From the NCBI RefSeq assembly GCF_947172395.1, contig NC_069084.1, positions 2,543,107 through 2,607,106 on the forward strand: 64,000 nt of DNA, written 5' to 3'. Shown piece by piece: positions 44,881 to 56,332 of the stretch. Below the pieces are notes generated by a model that saw only the letters and a list, made by a program, of their open reading frames with translations, was not told where the DNA came from and did not search any database. The stretch is from Bicyclus anynana (taxonomy: Eukaryota > Arthropoda > Insecta > Lepidoptera > Nymphalidae). Position 1 is the first letter of the stretch, and each line of letters opens with the position of its first letter. Position numbers and translations under genes: made by a program.

Positions 44881-44886
44881 AATAAA
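44881..44886 (+). promoter_or_regulatory. Poly(A) signal of the MBF2-family gene
   Basis: AATAAA 201 bases after the stop codon, preceded by a T-rich stretch. Confidence 0.55.
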
Positions 44887-45339
44887 AAAAATTATGCTCA
44901 TTTATTTTGTTTAAATAAATATATTTTGTATATTTATATCTACTGGTATATCAGAATAACAATTCCATAAATAATTAAACAAGATAAAAACAAATTATTT
45001 TCTAATACATAATTACAATTATTAATAGTTTGTACCTTTATAAAACTTTTAATTAAAGTATATTGCCAACAGAACAATACATACTTTTATTTTGTAAATA
45101 AAATAAATCATACACTGGTTTCACTTATAATACTTAGTAGTTGGAAATACAATAATTGAGAGCTTTTAGAGGTAATTTTCTAATCATTTTGATCTCTATA
45201 CCTGTTTATAATAAAACTGTAACAGATAAAATTCTGTTCATTGAAGATATTTTTAAAATTTTAGTAGGAGGGTTTTATACAATCGATACTGAAGCCAAAG
45301 TTTTTTACACAAGTAAGCAATATGTATATTTTTGTACCA

Positions 45340-45640
45340 CAGCACATAGCCTCATAGGTCCAGTGGTTAGCCGCAGTGGCGTGCACTAGGATTTTAACTA
45401 GGGTATGCACCATACATACAAATTAGAAAATTCCTTCTTTAATCTAGGTTTTAATGGGTTCTTAGGGTAGGCAATGCATTTTTGCATCTATGAAGTGCTT
45501 GCCACTGGGCTTAGGATCACAAGGTCCTGAGTTCAAGTCCTTGGTTGGGATTGAAACACTGAACTCACCAAATGAAGCCTTAAATCTTAACTACTGGACA
45601 AACGAGGCACTCTTATATAAGAGAATAAATGAAGTTATAG
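45340..45640 (+). mobile_element. tRNA-like SINE, family E, split by a MITE
   Basis: CATAGGTCCAGTGGTTAGCC (A-box side) lies at 45354-45372 and GGATCACAAGGTCCTGAGTT then CAAGTCC (B-box side) resumes at about 45513. The two halves of one tRNA-like head are separated by the 134-bp insert listed next. The SINE body continues to about 45640 (CTTAACTACTGGACAAACGA). Confidence 0.6.
45374..45507. mobile_element. 134-bp hAT-like MITE nested in a SINE
   Basis: CAGTGGCGTGCACT at 45374 and AGTGCTTGCCACTG at 45494-45507 are inverted repeats (12 of 14). The ends resemble those of the element at 51091-51282. No clean 8-bp duplication remains. Confidence 0.6.
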
Positions 45641-45805
45641 TTATCTAGTCGTGCCATGAGGCAATTTATCAAAAAACCGTGGCCCTGAGGTCATTGCTAT
45701 CGTAAAAAAAAAATTGAGCATTATTTATGATGTTTTGTTGCGTCCTATCAAAAATAGAACTGATATGTTGACATGTATAAAATTACCTAAAATACCTATT
45801 TTAGC

Positions 45806-45976
45806 AAGTTCGTTGATGACACTCCCATGATATGCGGGCGACGGGGGAAAAGACTGCGCGGGTGCGAAATCGTGCGTGCGGGGAAGTGAGGTGCATCAGT
45901 CGTGGGTTTTTGATTCATCGCTACACGCTCCCCGGCCCGCGCCCATCGGGAGTGTTACGAACGAAGTTGCCAAGTT
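45806..45976 (+). mobile_element. MITE, GTTCGTTGATGACACTCCC family, complete
   Basis: AAGTTCGTTGATGACACTCC at the left and GGGAGTGTTACGAACGAAGT plus TGCCAAG at the right enclose the usual GC-rich core. This is the best-preserved copy in the window. Confidence 0.8.
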
Positions 45977-46545
45977 GCTATAGTGGAATAATAATCGTAA
46001 AAAATAAATATAATATTTACTTACAGAATATAATAAAATTGTATCAAAACTGTACCTATCTACTTAACGTCAGTGAGCTGTTATTACCTTTTGAGCTTGA
46101 ATTACAAAAAGAATAATTTAGGGGTTCTCACAGATAATCTACTAATATTTTAGAGGTAAAGTTTGTAGCACTAGGGGATCTAATAAACCGATTTCGAAAA
46201 TTCGTTTACCACTAGAATTTACCTTATTTTGTAACTGTCACAGCCTATATTTTAACCCTTTATCATAACGAGAACGTGAGATACGCGGCTGAAACCGCGA
46301 GGCGTTGGCTAATTTTACATATAATATTTATACTTTTTTCAAAATATTCTCCAATTATTTTTGTGATCGGTACACTTTTTATGCTTTCATTCTATTACAA
46401 TCCTTTATCAGATAACATAATAATTTAAAAAGTACATATACATATTTTCATACTCCATAATCTTTAACAGTCAACAAGTAATATATGAAGTCTCCACTGT
46501 AGAGGTAATAACATCTCACTGGTCCAACCTTAACAGCCCAGAATT

Positions 46546-48567
46546 TTAATCATAAGTAATCAAGGAATGTACAGGTACATCTGGAATGTTCTCCCGCCCA
46601 TTCAAAGAGTTCAACTCTATAATAACGAGACTCCCTAGCACATGGGCTCCGCAACTGTAAAGTAGCTGAGCAGCCGCACCTATTGAGCCTCCAGTGGCTA
46701 TGAGGTCATCAATGATGAGGCACTTGAGACCTGGACGCACAGAGTCCTTCTGTATTTCTAGGACATCCTGTAATATACAAAAAAATTTTTCAGCAAATTG
46801 CCTTTTTTTAGGACTATGACAAAAAACTAAATTCTATAGCATTGCAGAAAAATTATCAGCGATGCAAAAGAGGACATCTTGAAGAAGGAGAGGATTTTAG
46901 ATCATGTGCAATTAATTTTTATCTAGGAAAAACAGGAACAGTATATTCGTGAAGATACAATATTACATTCAGGTTTCCTTATTATGACATTATATGGACA
47001 CAGTATGTCTTTGCCGGTAGATTGTTACAATGTTGTGTAGAAACTGAAAGGGATGTGGATTTTCATCCTCTTCCTAGCATTTTATCTTTTTCCTAACATG
47101 TTGTTTTTTATCTTAGATTGCATCACCACTTAGCAACAGGTGAGATTGTAGCCAACTTGTAAAGAATAAAAAAGAAATGCTTTTATTTATAGTTGTCCTA
47201 CACACCATAATGCCTTACACTATAGTAGTGTCTGCTGTCTCAACCATTTGAACATGTTGAGACCAATACCTTGAAAAACCATATAACATAAAATTTAAAA
47301 TATTGAACCCCGCAAAGGTCATGACATTATTATAACATTACACACTCAATTACTTGACCACACACTTCTTCCCACTTGTTCACACCCCACTTGAGTATAT
47401 TTGCAGACATTCAGTTAAATTTCCCCCACAACTTTTGAATGGCTCAACCAATTTTCATCAAACATGTCAAACAAAACTCGCACATAAATCACCTTTAATA
47501 CAAAAAAAAATGAATTGTAATCACTTTATCCAACGGCAGCTATAGTGCACAGATACAGACATCAAACATATAACAGCCCTTGTTTTGCATTGGGCGTTAA
47601 AAATATATACTTACAGAACCATATTCCAGATCATATTTGTGTGAAAGCACCTCTCCAGGTAACTTTCCTTTTTTTCGTATTGGCAGACATGCTATCCCCA
47701 GTTCTGCCGCCACAGAGAATGAGAATAAAAAACCTCTCGCTTCCAAGCCCACTACAGCTTCGACATCAGGGTATTTGCAGCGAATTGTTTCCACCAGTAG
47801 ACTCTGTAGCAACTTGCATGTGTATCCATCAGATAGAGCGGAGAAGATATCCCTGGAAAATACAATGTTTTACTTAATTGAAGGCTTTTTCAGACAGTTT
47901 TGGTATAAAGTTCTTGAACCTAATTTGATGGTCACCATGAGCTTTTAATAATGCTTGAAATAGTATTGGTATAGGAGGTCTCATCATTAACAACCCAAAA
48001 TCAGCTCACTGTTGAGTATGAGTCTCCTATCAGAATGAGAGGGGCTAGGCTAATAGTCCACCACATGGGCCCAATGTGGTTTGGCAGATTTCACACACAC
48101 AGAGAAAGAAAATTCTCAGGTATGCAGGTTTCCTCAATGTTTTTCCTTCACCGTTTGAGAGATATGATATTTAATTTCTTAAAATATATGCACATAACTG
48201 AAAAGTATATCCAACCTTTCAGTTATGTGCATATTATATTTTAAGCATGCCCTGGACCGGACTGGAACACCTAGGCGGTGTAATCTATACATAATATTAT
48301 AAAACAAATTCCTATGCTGAAACTGTCTTTTCATAATAGTCTTGAAAACTATTGAACAGATATTCATATATTTTCCCAATAAACAGAATCTGTGACAAAG
48401 ATTTAAGTTTAATAATTTGTAAGGGTTTTGTGTAATTACATCCAAACTAATTATTAAATATTTAAGTAGTTATCTTACCAAAATAAAATGCCTTCTTTTG
48501 GAAAGTCAGGGTAACTTTTCAATTTTGATTTCAAGTTATCAATTTTCTTCGCATATTCGGAATTCAT
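46546..48567 (-). CDS. Aprt: Adenine phosphoribosyltransferase
   Basis: Three exons on the minus strand: 48567-48479, 47852-47615 and 46767-46546 (stop 46548-46546). They total 549 nt, or 182 residues, matching the usual 170-185. The enzyme converts adenine and PRPP to AMP and pyrophosphate in cytosolic purine salvage. Visible motifs are SYPDFPKEGILF near residue 18-29, GLEARGFLF and LPIRKKGKLPG in exon 2, LEYGS at the exon 2 end (flexible-loop region), and the PRPP-binding signature CLIIDDLIATGGS in exon 3, followed by the family's ELNSLNGRE segment. The codon split by intron 1 reads Trp, giving FWDI where APRTs generally have FRDI. The start ATG is preceded by GAAA. The gene is divergent from the unrecognised gene beginning at 50411. 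Confidence 0.93.
47010..47175 (+). mobile_element. SINE family A body (head missing)
   Basis: TTGCCGGTAGATTGTTACAA, AAAGGGATGTGGATTTTCAT and CAGGTGAGATTGTAGCC run in sense order to AACTTGTAAAGAATAAAAAA. It lies in Aprt intron 2, opposite to the gene. Confidence 0.6.
47978..48285 (-). mobile_element. SINE family B copy in Aprt intron 1
   Basis: Antisense from CATCATTAACAACCCAAAAT through GAGTCTCCTATCAGAATGAG and CCTTCACCGTTTGAGAGATA to GCATGCCCTGGACCGGACTG. It carries a small internal inverted duplication near 48195-48240 (AACTGAAAAGTATATCC against ACCTTTCAGTT). Confidence 0.65.
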
Positions 48568-49293
48568 TTTCTTGAAGTAGGTATCTTTTTTTATAATTGA
48601 ATTTTAAAGTTTTTTTAATTTGTAACTACCATTACAGCATCATCAGACTGATTGGAAGACCAAATGATTCTACGCCTCTCTCTTGGGTAATTCTAATAGG
48701 ATTCTATTCTTTGCTCTACGCAAGTAATACAACAGGAAACACAAACACCCCAACACACCCTAATATTCACTTTATTTTAGGTTATCTTTGTAATCAAATA
48801 ATCTTAAATCATGTAATGACAATTGACTGTTGACATCAAAGAGTAAATATTAATTGACTGTAAAATGTAAATGACATTTACAAAAACAAACTGTGGGTGT
48901 CAGTTTGACGTATTTTTTTTTTAATTTATTTTACGGCCTTGGATACAAGTCTTTATAGGCCAGTTTGACGTTTTGACAATGGTTATCTCAGACTAGTTAT
49001 AATAGTACTTACCCCACGCTATACGTTAACTGATAACCTTCTCTCAAACAACAATGTTTCATTGTTTTAATCGTTTTCGTCGTGTAAAGAGCTCCCTAGG
49101 AATTCTGGTTTGTGTAGTTGAATGACATAAACAGTCAACAACTTCCAGTGAACTAAAAGATAAAGTTAAGGTTGTAGGTAACAATTTGTTACTTAAATAA
49201 ATTAAAATTGTAATAAAAACAATAAATAATAAAACAATATATAATTGAAAAGAATCGGTTCTTCTGACGAAGCAGCAAACAATCGATCAAGTA

Positions 49294-49330
49294 ATTCTGT
49301 GAGACGAGTATTACACTCGTCTCACAGAAT
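49294..49330. repeat. 16-bp perfect hairpin, five-base loop
   Basis: ATTCTGTGAGACGAGT at 49294-49309 is complementary to ACTCGTCTCACAGAAT at 49315-49330. It lies at the edge of a repeat of the 4660-5010 type and may be a fold-back junction between two repeat ends. Confidence 0.75.
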
Positions 49331-49392
49331 CGTAAGCGATGTGATTATTAGGCTGTGTAAAAATCACACACACACATCACAGGCCTAGTTCG

Positions 49393-49475
49393 GACTACTT
49401 TAGTATTTTAGTCGAGTACGTATGATTTTTGGGCGGTAGATCATAAAATAGTTCGACTAAAATACTAAAGTAGTC
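49393..49475. mobile_element. Fold-back MITE with 23-bp perfect arms
   Basis: GACTACTTTAGTATTTTAGT plus CGA at 49393-49415 is exactly complementary to 49453-49475. The 37-base spacer contains GGGCGGTAGATCAT. Confidence 0.75.
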
Positions 49476-50410
49476 ATATATGATTTAATTTTTATTAATC
49501 GAGGTTTAATAAAACACTTTTTACTTTACATTTAAAATATTTGAAGAAACAGAAATAAAAATCAAAAATAATAGTAGTACTCAATACGTGTTTTAGCCAG
49601 TACGACTCACCTTTATAATTATTCGGAGCATTATTCTAACTCTGGTACCTAGTACTTTTGACATACATATTCTCCTATGTCAAAAATCTTTGACTGAAGT
49701 TTCGGCTCCTTGGTGTGTAGTGGTTTGAGGGGGACGAGGTAAACTCACATACCAGCATTCTTAGGAAACTCTATAAACAACAAAAACGATTACAGCAATG
49801 AAACTTCGATTCTATAGAAACGGTTTAAACGCATTAGATTCTTGATCTTTGACAGCGGAGTATCATCTAGCGAGGCAGGTCTTGTTACAATTGGTCTGAG
49901 AATTATAACAATGTATTAATTTAAATTATTACAAAATTCTCAACGGTTTTAACTTCTGAAAAAGAGACTATTGGATGTAATCAATTAAATATATCTTGAA
50001 AATCTGTCCAATATCACATGAATTCATTTTTAAACTTGGTTCTAAACAAACAAGAATCCAGAAGTGAAAAGCCATTTTATTAAAAAAAAATATTATTCTT
50101 ATAATTTAATTGTATTATACTACTCTATGCTTATAATCTATCTGTTGAATTTTTCATTTTTCAAATTTTGACTTGTGAAAAGGCGGTTAAAAGTTAAAAG
50201 TGTTTAATCAAAATATTATCTGGAACATCGGAAGAAATAAAACTATTATTGTGTAGCGTTTAATACTTTAACGTGTTTAATTATTAAATACATAAATAAT
50301 ACAATTAAATTATAAGAATAATATTTTACTTTAATAAATATTGGGCACGATAACAAAGCGTAAGCGGTCATTTCCCGCTATTATACGAAAAGGAAAACTG
50401 ACTTCCCACA

Positions 50411-53329
50411 ATGTTATCAACAGACGATTTAGAAAGGCTAATTACAGCGAAGAGGTGTGAGATAGAGCAAGAGAAAACTTCTCTGGGCCTTTCGCCGTGT
50501 AACAATGTAAGATAATTTTCTATAATATCTTTTATTTCTGAAATATTTTACCTACCTGTTGCCGCCAATTCTGACATCAAAATTATATTGATTTTCCGTC
50601 AGTCCAGTTTTGTCTCAGTCAGCGATTGTCGTCCTATTGATTTGACGGCTTGAAAGTTTCGTAGATGAAAACAAGACTACCACTGCTCGGTAAATGTTTA
50701 CATTTTTTTCTACTTTCACTAAAAAATATTGGGTACTGACAATGATACTTTAAAGTCATTTGAGTTCATATGTTATTGAAAATATTAGCTTAACTCTGTA
50801 TTAATAATTTCAAAGAAACCTGTTACTGCTTACTTATCTCTAAACACTGAGTAGCTAAAATGTATGAATATTTAGAATATTAATTCTAGTTACAAGTCTT
50901 AGTTTTATTTTTATCTACATATAAAGTGTAAAAAATACAATTTTGTATAAAAGATATAATACATTTTTGTCAGGTAACTGTAAAAAATCATAATACTGGA
51001 GCTGTTTATTTAAAACTAATATAATCACAGTTTCAGCTACTTAGTTTCCTTTTCTGTGAGAATATAGGAACAAAAATTGCATAATATGTTCATAAGCGTA
51101 TATAGCGGGGTGACCGGGTGAGCCGTGCCCAACCTAGAATGGACCTGCGATGAATCCCTGAATGACCACCCTAGGATTCTGAGCTACCGATATACCTAGA
51201 ATTCTATGATACAAATATACTAATAATAGACATGATGTCAGGGCCAGGCCCACCCTAGGTAATAATCCTAGATACGCCAATGAATATGTTACTTCCTGAT
51301 AATGTATCTTTCCATTGGGCAAAAGTATTTTTCAAATCAGACCAGCAGGTTCAGAGCTTATTCAATATCTTTCCCCTTTATTATTAAAGATCCTTTATTC
51401 AGATTGTCTGATTATTCTTTACAACAAAGGCCTCCTCCAATCTGTTTCACAATTCCCAATACCTTGCCCATGATTTTGCCCAATTGCCTTGTCCCCTGCC
51501 AATATTATAGTATAAATACTTGATGCCAAATATTGTCTAAATCTGGGGTCCCCAAACTATTGGACCAGCCAGGGACTTGATTTCAAAAATTAGGTATGAA
51601 AGAGGTCATTTTTGTTAAGAATCAAGTGACCTTGGCCATAAACAGTTGTTTATAGACTTTTGACTTCAGAGTAGCTTATTAAATTGTTTATTTTTTTGTA
51701 AGATCTATGATGAAATTGCTTTTCAAGTGTATCCAGAGAGATACTTCCAGTAGGAACATCCCCTCATTGTTTGTATATTAATAGGTCTAAGTAATATGCT
51801 TCCTTTGAAGCCTGCTCTGATACTTGTATGTTCTGTGAATCACTTTTAAAGCCAGAACATTTGGATGACTCATTGTATTATGTACTATATGTTTCCTTTA
51901 AATTAAATTTAAAGGAAACCTATAGCTAAATAGAAATAGAAATTGGAAGAGTTGTTGAGCAATCAACACCCACAAACCTAAGGATGGTTTTAGAGTCACG
52001 CTGACAAGACACTGACCGTTTACATACAAAATGAATGAACTCGTTTGGGAGCATTTCAGAATAACGCGTAGCTATCAGCGCGTGCGATGGTCGGCGCGCT
52101 TCGCGCAGAGCTATCAGCGCTGGTCAGTGTGCGGTCAACGTGACTCTAAAACCAGCCTAAGTGGGCATTGGTGACATACAACTGCAGAACCGCACTGTGT
52201 ATGACCTGACATGCACTTGACTTGTTTTTCTTTACATGATGTAAACACATCTAGTGCCAGTCTAGTGCGATATTTTTAATTTTTGTTTTTAATTTCTTAC
52301 AAGGTTGCTCTTGACTACAATCTCACTTGATGATGTGGTGATGCAATCTAAGATGAAAGTGAGCTAACTTGTTAGGAGTAGGATGAAATCCACACCTCTT
52401 TTGATTTCTACATGACATCATACCGGAACACTAAATCACTTTGCGGCACATCTTTGACGGTAAGGTGGTAACTAGCTATGGCCGAAGCCTCCCACTAGCC
52501 AGACCTGGACCAATCAGCCTAGCCGGATCAGATGTACAAAAATATATATATATCAATAATTATATGAACTCACTGCATTAGTATGACCTTAACAACCGCC
52601 CACACTGAGTCAAAAATAATCACCAACAAATCTTTTGTTACATATTAAATCAAAGGTTCAAGGTGAGCCACAGGCAGGTGCTATAAATCTTATAAGACTG
52701 TATTGCATGTTATGACGGAGCGCAAAACAAATTTAAAATTCTGTGGTCTTTCTATTAAACAATGGTTCCTAACATGAAATGCCAAAGTGAAGCTTTATTA
52801 ATTTAAACCCATAATCATAATATAGGAAGTTTCATTATGATACTCAAGTTATTATTATCCACTAGCAGACACCCGCGACTTTGTCCATGTGGAATTCAGT
52901 TTTTCACAAATCTCGCGGGAACCATGGATTTTTCCAGGAAGAAAAGTATCTTTTTAGTAAGTCTATTTCCATTCCAAATTTCAGCCAAATCGCTTTAGTA
53001 GCAGCTGGACAAAGGAGGAACAAACATACACACTTACATGCAAACTTTTGCATTTATATATTAGTGTGATGTGATGTGAAGTGTGATTTTTTACTATTAT
53101 CAGAAATTTTAAATTACTATACTATTTCAATTGTTAGTTTTCACTATTAGGATTTGATATAAAGTTATTGTTTTAGAGTGCAGAAACCAACATCTCAAAG
53201 AGTGAAACGAAAGTGAGAGCCGGTCGCCCCAGAGCCCTGTCTGAGAACAATGTGCCACAAGTTGCCTCGCCTGAGAAAGAGATACACTACAAAGATGAAA
53301 TATCTCCTGATCTAGAGAGATATATAAGG
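50411..53329 (+). CDS. Unrecognised gene, first two coding exons (continues to the right)
   Basis: Exon 1 is 50411-50506 (ATG with A at -3; donor AAT|GTAAGA) and exon 2 is 53177-53329 (acceptor TTTTAG; donor AGG|GTAAGT). Both are phase 0 and give 83 open residues. Exon 1 (MLSTDDLERLITAKRCEIEQ) predicts a short charged helix. Exon 2 is polar and basic (VRAGRPRALSENNVPQ), then PDLERYIR. The helix-then-disordered N-terminus is loosely reminiscent of centrosome/spindle-pole proteins such as CSPP1, but that is a guess without an alignment. No further exon could be fixed with confidence between 53330 and 60982, so the next intron may be very long. The 2.7 kb intron 1 holds a hAT MITE, a Harbinger-like MITE, a SINE and a dispersed repeat. 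Confidence 0.6.
51091..51282. mobile_element. 192-bp hAT MITE with perfect 8-bp target duplication
   Basis: AATATGTT flanks both sides (51083-51090 and 51283-51290). The ends CATAAGCGTATATAG and the complement of CTAGATACGCCAATG are inverted repeats with a few mismatches. Confidence 0.8.
51982..52157. mobile_element. PIF/Harbinger-like MITE with TAA target
   Basis: GGATGGTTTTAGAGTCACGC and the complement of GTGACTCTAAAACCAGCC are inverted ends of a 176-bp element flanked by TAA (51979-51981 and 52158-52160). The GC-rich centre contains GCTATCAGCGC twice. Confidence 0.75.
52280..52520 (-). mobile_element. SINE family A body
   Basis: Antisense from TTACAAGGTTGCTCTTGACT through GATGAAATCCACACCTCTTT to GCCTCCCACTAGCCAGACCT and AATCAGCCTAGCCGG. 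It is more diverged than the other copies. Confidence 0.6.
52858..53072 (+). repeat. Dispersed repeat, GCAGACACCCGCGACTTT subfamily
   Basis: ACTAGCAGACACCCGCGACT to TTATATATTAGTGTG forms a nearly complete copy, 104 bases before the exon at 53177. Confidence 0.6.
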
Positions 53330-54131
53330 GTAAGTTTAGTATTTATAGAAAGGCTTAAAGTGACTATAAATGAAAAATTGTGTACCTAATATTACCTCAA
53401 CAGCAGCCTTAAAGTGATAATAATATTTCTTTAACAACGACTTTAAATTCCTTTGAATCATTTCACTGCGGTTAGTTACCTTGACTGGTGACGGAAGGGC
53501 TGGCACATTATTTTGCACAAAACATCAGCCTGGCTGTCCAAACCAGAAATGCAACCAGTATTCTGGCCACCATTCCACATGGGCATGATTTGTATAGTTA
53601 TTGGGATAAGTTAATTTAAGTTCCTTATTGTATCCTTTCTTCTTCAATCGTTAAAAATACTGTTGTTAAAAAAAACAACCACTATCAGATGTTAATGATA
53701 GTGACTAGGATAGATGGCTTAACTTGCTCTCTGAGGCACGGGGATGTAACACCACCAACTTCCCAACTCGGGGCTGAGAATTTGTAACTAAAAATTTCTT
53801 AGAAAAAACTCAGTATCGCATTTAGCCCAACCGAGAACACAAACCCAGAAACGAGCGGCAGGACAAAGCGTGTTCTTCTGTAAGATTGTGATGTCACAGA
53901 GAGAGGCGGTGGCAGAAAAAGGTTGCCGTGGAGTGTCATCCTATCCACTGTAAGAGTCGGAAGTACTCTACTATCTCGACTACCATTTGGATTTATCTAC
54001 GGGGGATAGATACAGTGAATCTGAGATAACCACCAGAGATAAGTCTTTGAGTTGTTGACTCTTTTGGTATCCTTGCGTTGGCTTACAAATGTTCCTGTGG
54101 CCCAGTTGTAGCCTGATGATGATAATTTGAT

Positions 54132-54328
54132 GGCCTCCGTGGCGCAGTGCTATGCGCGGTGGATTTACAAGACGGAGGTCCTGTGTTCGATCCCCGGCCG
54201 GGCCGCTTGAGGTTTTCTTAATTGGTCCAGGTCTGGCTGTGGGAGGGTTCGGCCGTGGCTAGTTACCACCCTACTGGCAAAGACGTAACGCCTAGCAATT
54301 TAGCGTTCCAGTATGATGTCGTGCTGTC
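54132..54328 (+). mobile_element. tRNA-derived SINE, family A, with head
   Basis: GCCTCCGTGGCGCAGTGCTA (A box), GCGCGGTGGATTTACAAGAC, TGTGTTCGATCCCCGG (B box) and the body GGTCTGGCTGTGGGAGGG; 3' part lost after TATGATGTCGTG. Confidence 0.75.
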
Positions 54329-54741
54329 GTCGTTTTAAAAATAAGACCTAGTTCAGGTGAATCAACAATAACAAAGAAAATAAATAATACGACACGACGT
54401 AGTCGAGAAATACTAAAGAAAACACGGACATGTGAGTAAGTTTCCTCGAATGTCAGCATTGCTGGACATTTTCATCGTAACGTTCATTATTAAAGATGCT
54501 AAGTTTACTCGAGGCGCTCGTAAAAACAGATTTCCTAAGCAATTACCGACCTGTGCCGTGTTTACTGAAGACAATTCCTGTCCATAGCTCAGACAATTAC
54601 TGGCACGCGACCATCAATATGGGAGTATATTGAAGAAATGAGGAAACTTATACCCAACATATACATATGTCATTGAACATATAAAATATTTAAGTTACGA
54701 TGTAAACATTTTCCTTATTTCCAGTAGACTAAGTCTAGGTA

Positions 54742-55012
54742 AGAGCCGTGATAGCCCAGTGGATATGACCTCTGCCTCCGATTCTGTAGGGTGTGCGGTT
54801 GAAACCGGTCTGGGGCATGCACCTCGCAACTTTTCTGTTGTGTGCATTTTAAGAAATTAAATATCACGTGTCTCAAACGGCGAAGGAAAAACATCGTGAG
54901 GTAACCTGCATGCCAGAGAATTTTCTTAATTCTCTTAGTGTGTGAATCCGCTTATTCTGAAAGGAGACTCGAGCTGAGCAGTGAGCCGAATATGGGTTGA
55001 TAATGATGAAGT
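54742..55012 (+). mobile_element. tRNA-derived SINE, family B, with head
   Basis: GAGCCGTGATAGCCCAGTGG, ATGACCTCTGCCTCCGATTC and GGTTGAAACCGG (mutated B box) precede the usual body and end AATATGGGTTGATAATGATG. Confidence 0.75.
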
Positions 55013-55309
55013 CTAGGTATGTACCTTCAGATCATGAAGTCCTTGTACTGGGTTCACTCTGAAAAGAAAATGCCCATCCTCAGCCATACCCTACCCTAAC
55101 CACCCACCAATTTACTTGTATCTAAAAAAAACTCGATAATTCTACTTTAATAATGATAAAATTACTTTATCAAAAAAAGTTTGCTAAAACGTCTTACGAC
55201 ATTTTTGATTCATCCTTATTTTGTGCCTAAACGCACAGGCTGTACCAAACGGGACAGACAATGATCGTTGATCATACAGCCTGAGTACGACATTTTTTGA
55301 TGAGTTTTG

Positions 55310-55412
55310 ATTGATTTGCCACTCCTATCAAGTTAACCCGCTTCCATCTCAGATTTCACCAACACTTACCATCAAGTAAGATTGTAATCAAGGGCTAACT
55401 TGTAGATGTGCG
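55310..55412 (+). mobile_element. SINE family A 3' fragment
   Basis: GTTAACCCGCTTCCATCTCA and CATCAAGTAAGATTGTAATC then AAGGGCTAACTTGTAG are the sense 3' end of the family. Confidence 0.5.
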
Positions 55413-55675
55413 CATTCCCATTTATTTTTTTCCTGTATTGGGTCGTAATACAGACGCTGAAGAATGATGTTAATTATATTAATACGTTTTGTCGTTTTGT
55501 GAATTTATTACAACAAGTCGTCATTGTCAATGCCATATCAATGTACTCCTAACAGCAGTTTAGTGCGATCCGCCTCCGTGCGTCCAATTGTGCATCAGAT
55601 TTGCGATTATACTAAATAATATGACCTCTTGTTTTTTGCAATTCTATTGTTATCTTGATGTCTTTGGTCTACTTA

Positions 55676-55965
55676 GTGGGGGGTCGACCAAAACTGCGCT
55701 TTCCGGTGCGTGGTCGCCATTCCAGTATCTTGGGACCCCAACGTCTATCGGCTCTTCGAACTATGTCGCCTGCCCATTGCCCAGTTCAGCTTCGCGACTC
55801 GCTGAGTTATATCAGTGACTTTGGTTCTGTGGATCTCCTCATTTCTGATCAAGCGGGTTGCAGGGAGCCGCTGGATGCTCGCGGCTTGAGACTATTTTGT
55901 TTGGAAATCCATGCAAGAGGCCTATGTCCAGCAGTGGACGTCCATCGGCTGTTAATGATGATGAT
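55676..55965. mobile_element. Chimeric LINE relic with internal inversion
   Basis: The minus-strand piece (about 55676-55853, GGGGTCGACCAAAACTGCGC to CTCATTTCTGATCA) is followed by a plus-strand tail (AAGCGGGTTGCAGGGAGCCG to AGCAGTGGACGTCCATCGGC, about 55851-55955). The two halves are from the same family and meet at GATCAAGCGGG. Confidence 0.6.
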
Positions 55966-55967
55966 TG

Positions 55968-56048
55968 TTATCTGCTTCAGTAATATATTTTGTGTTATTA
56001 CACAAAATATATGTGTTATTACACAAAATATATCACTGAAGCAGATAA
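55968..56048. repeat. Hairpin with 27-bp arms
   Basis: TTATCTGCTTCAGTAATATA then TTTTGTG at 55968-55994 pairs with 56022-56048, with one mismatch. The spacer repeats the inner arm (CACAAAATATATGTGTTATT). Confidence 0.75.
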
Positions 56049-56135
56049 TTCTCGTGTTTAGATGAGAAAGATCACGACTGACTGACTGATCTACTAAGAA
56101 TCTGATGATCAGCAGGGTTTATTATATTACTACTA

Positions 56136-56332
56136 GACGCCGCGAGGTATCTCACGCGTGGTACTCGTTCCTGTAGGAATACGGCGGTAAAATATAGCCT
56201 ATAGCACTCGGGATAGTGTGGCTACCCAACAGTGAAAGAATTTTTCAAATCGGTTTAGTAGCTTCAGAGTTTATTCAATGCAAACAAACAAATAATCAAA
56301 TCTTTGCTCTTTGTAATATTAGTATAGATGTA
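56136..56332 (+). repeat. Dispersed repeat copy, GACGCCGCGAGG head
   Basis: CTAGACGCCGCGAGGTATCT, CTGTAGGAATACGGCGGTAA and TTTGTAATATTAGTATAGAT mark start, middle and end of a full-length copy. Confidence 0.6.

Larger units (their letters stand above)
44680..46545. other. Intergenic region, convergent 3' ends of the MBF2 gene and Aprt
   Basis: AT-rich DNA with a tRNA-like SINE that is interrupted by a MITE (45340-45640) and a further MITE (45806-45976). No gene is supported. The poly(A) signal of Aprt was not identified. Confidence 0.5.
48568..50410. other. Divergent intergenic region between Aprt and the gene at 50411
   Basis: It should contain both promoters, but no TATA or Inr could be assigned. 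It is largely repeat: reverse copy of the 5058-5570 family (about 49020-49300), two perfect hairpins (49294-49330 and 49393-49475) and a forward family copy (about 49760-49915). Confidence 0.5.

Noticed and set aside
51543..51600. Possible hAT end (CTGGGGTCCCCAAAC)
   Set aside because: The motif resembles hAT ends, but no matching inverted end or 8-bp duplication was found.
54132..54205. A possible tRNA gene
   Set aside because: It has good A and B boxes, but the stems do not pair as a tRNA, and the sequence continues into the SINE body shared with ten other copies.
54496..54640. Short frame starting ATGCTAAGTTTACTCGAG
   Set aside because: About 45 codons, with no splice sites, family match or context; most likely chance.
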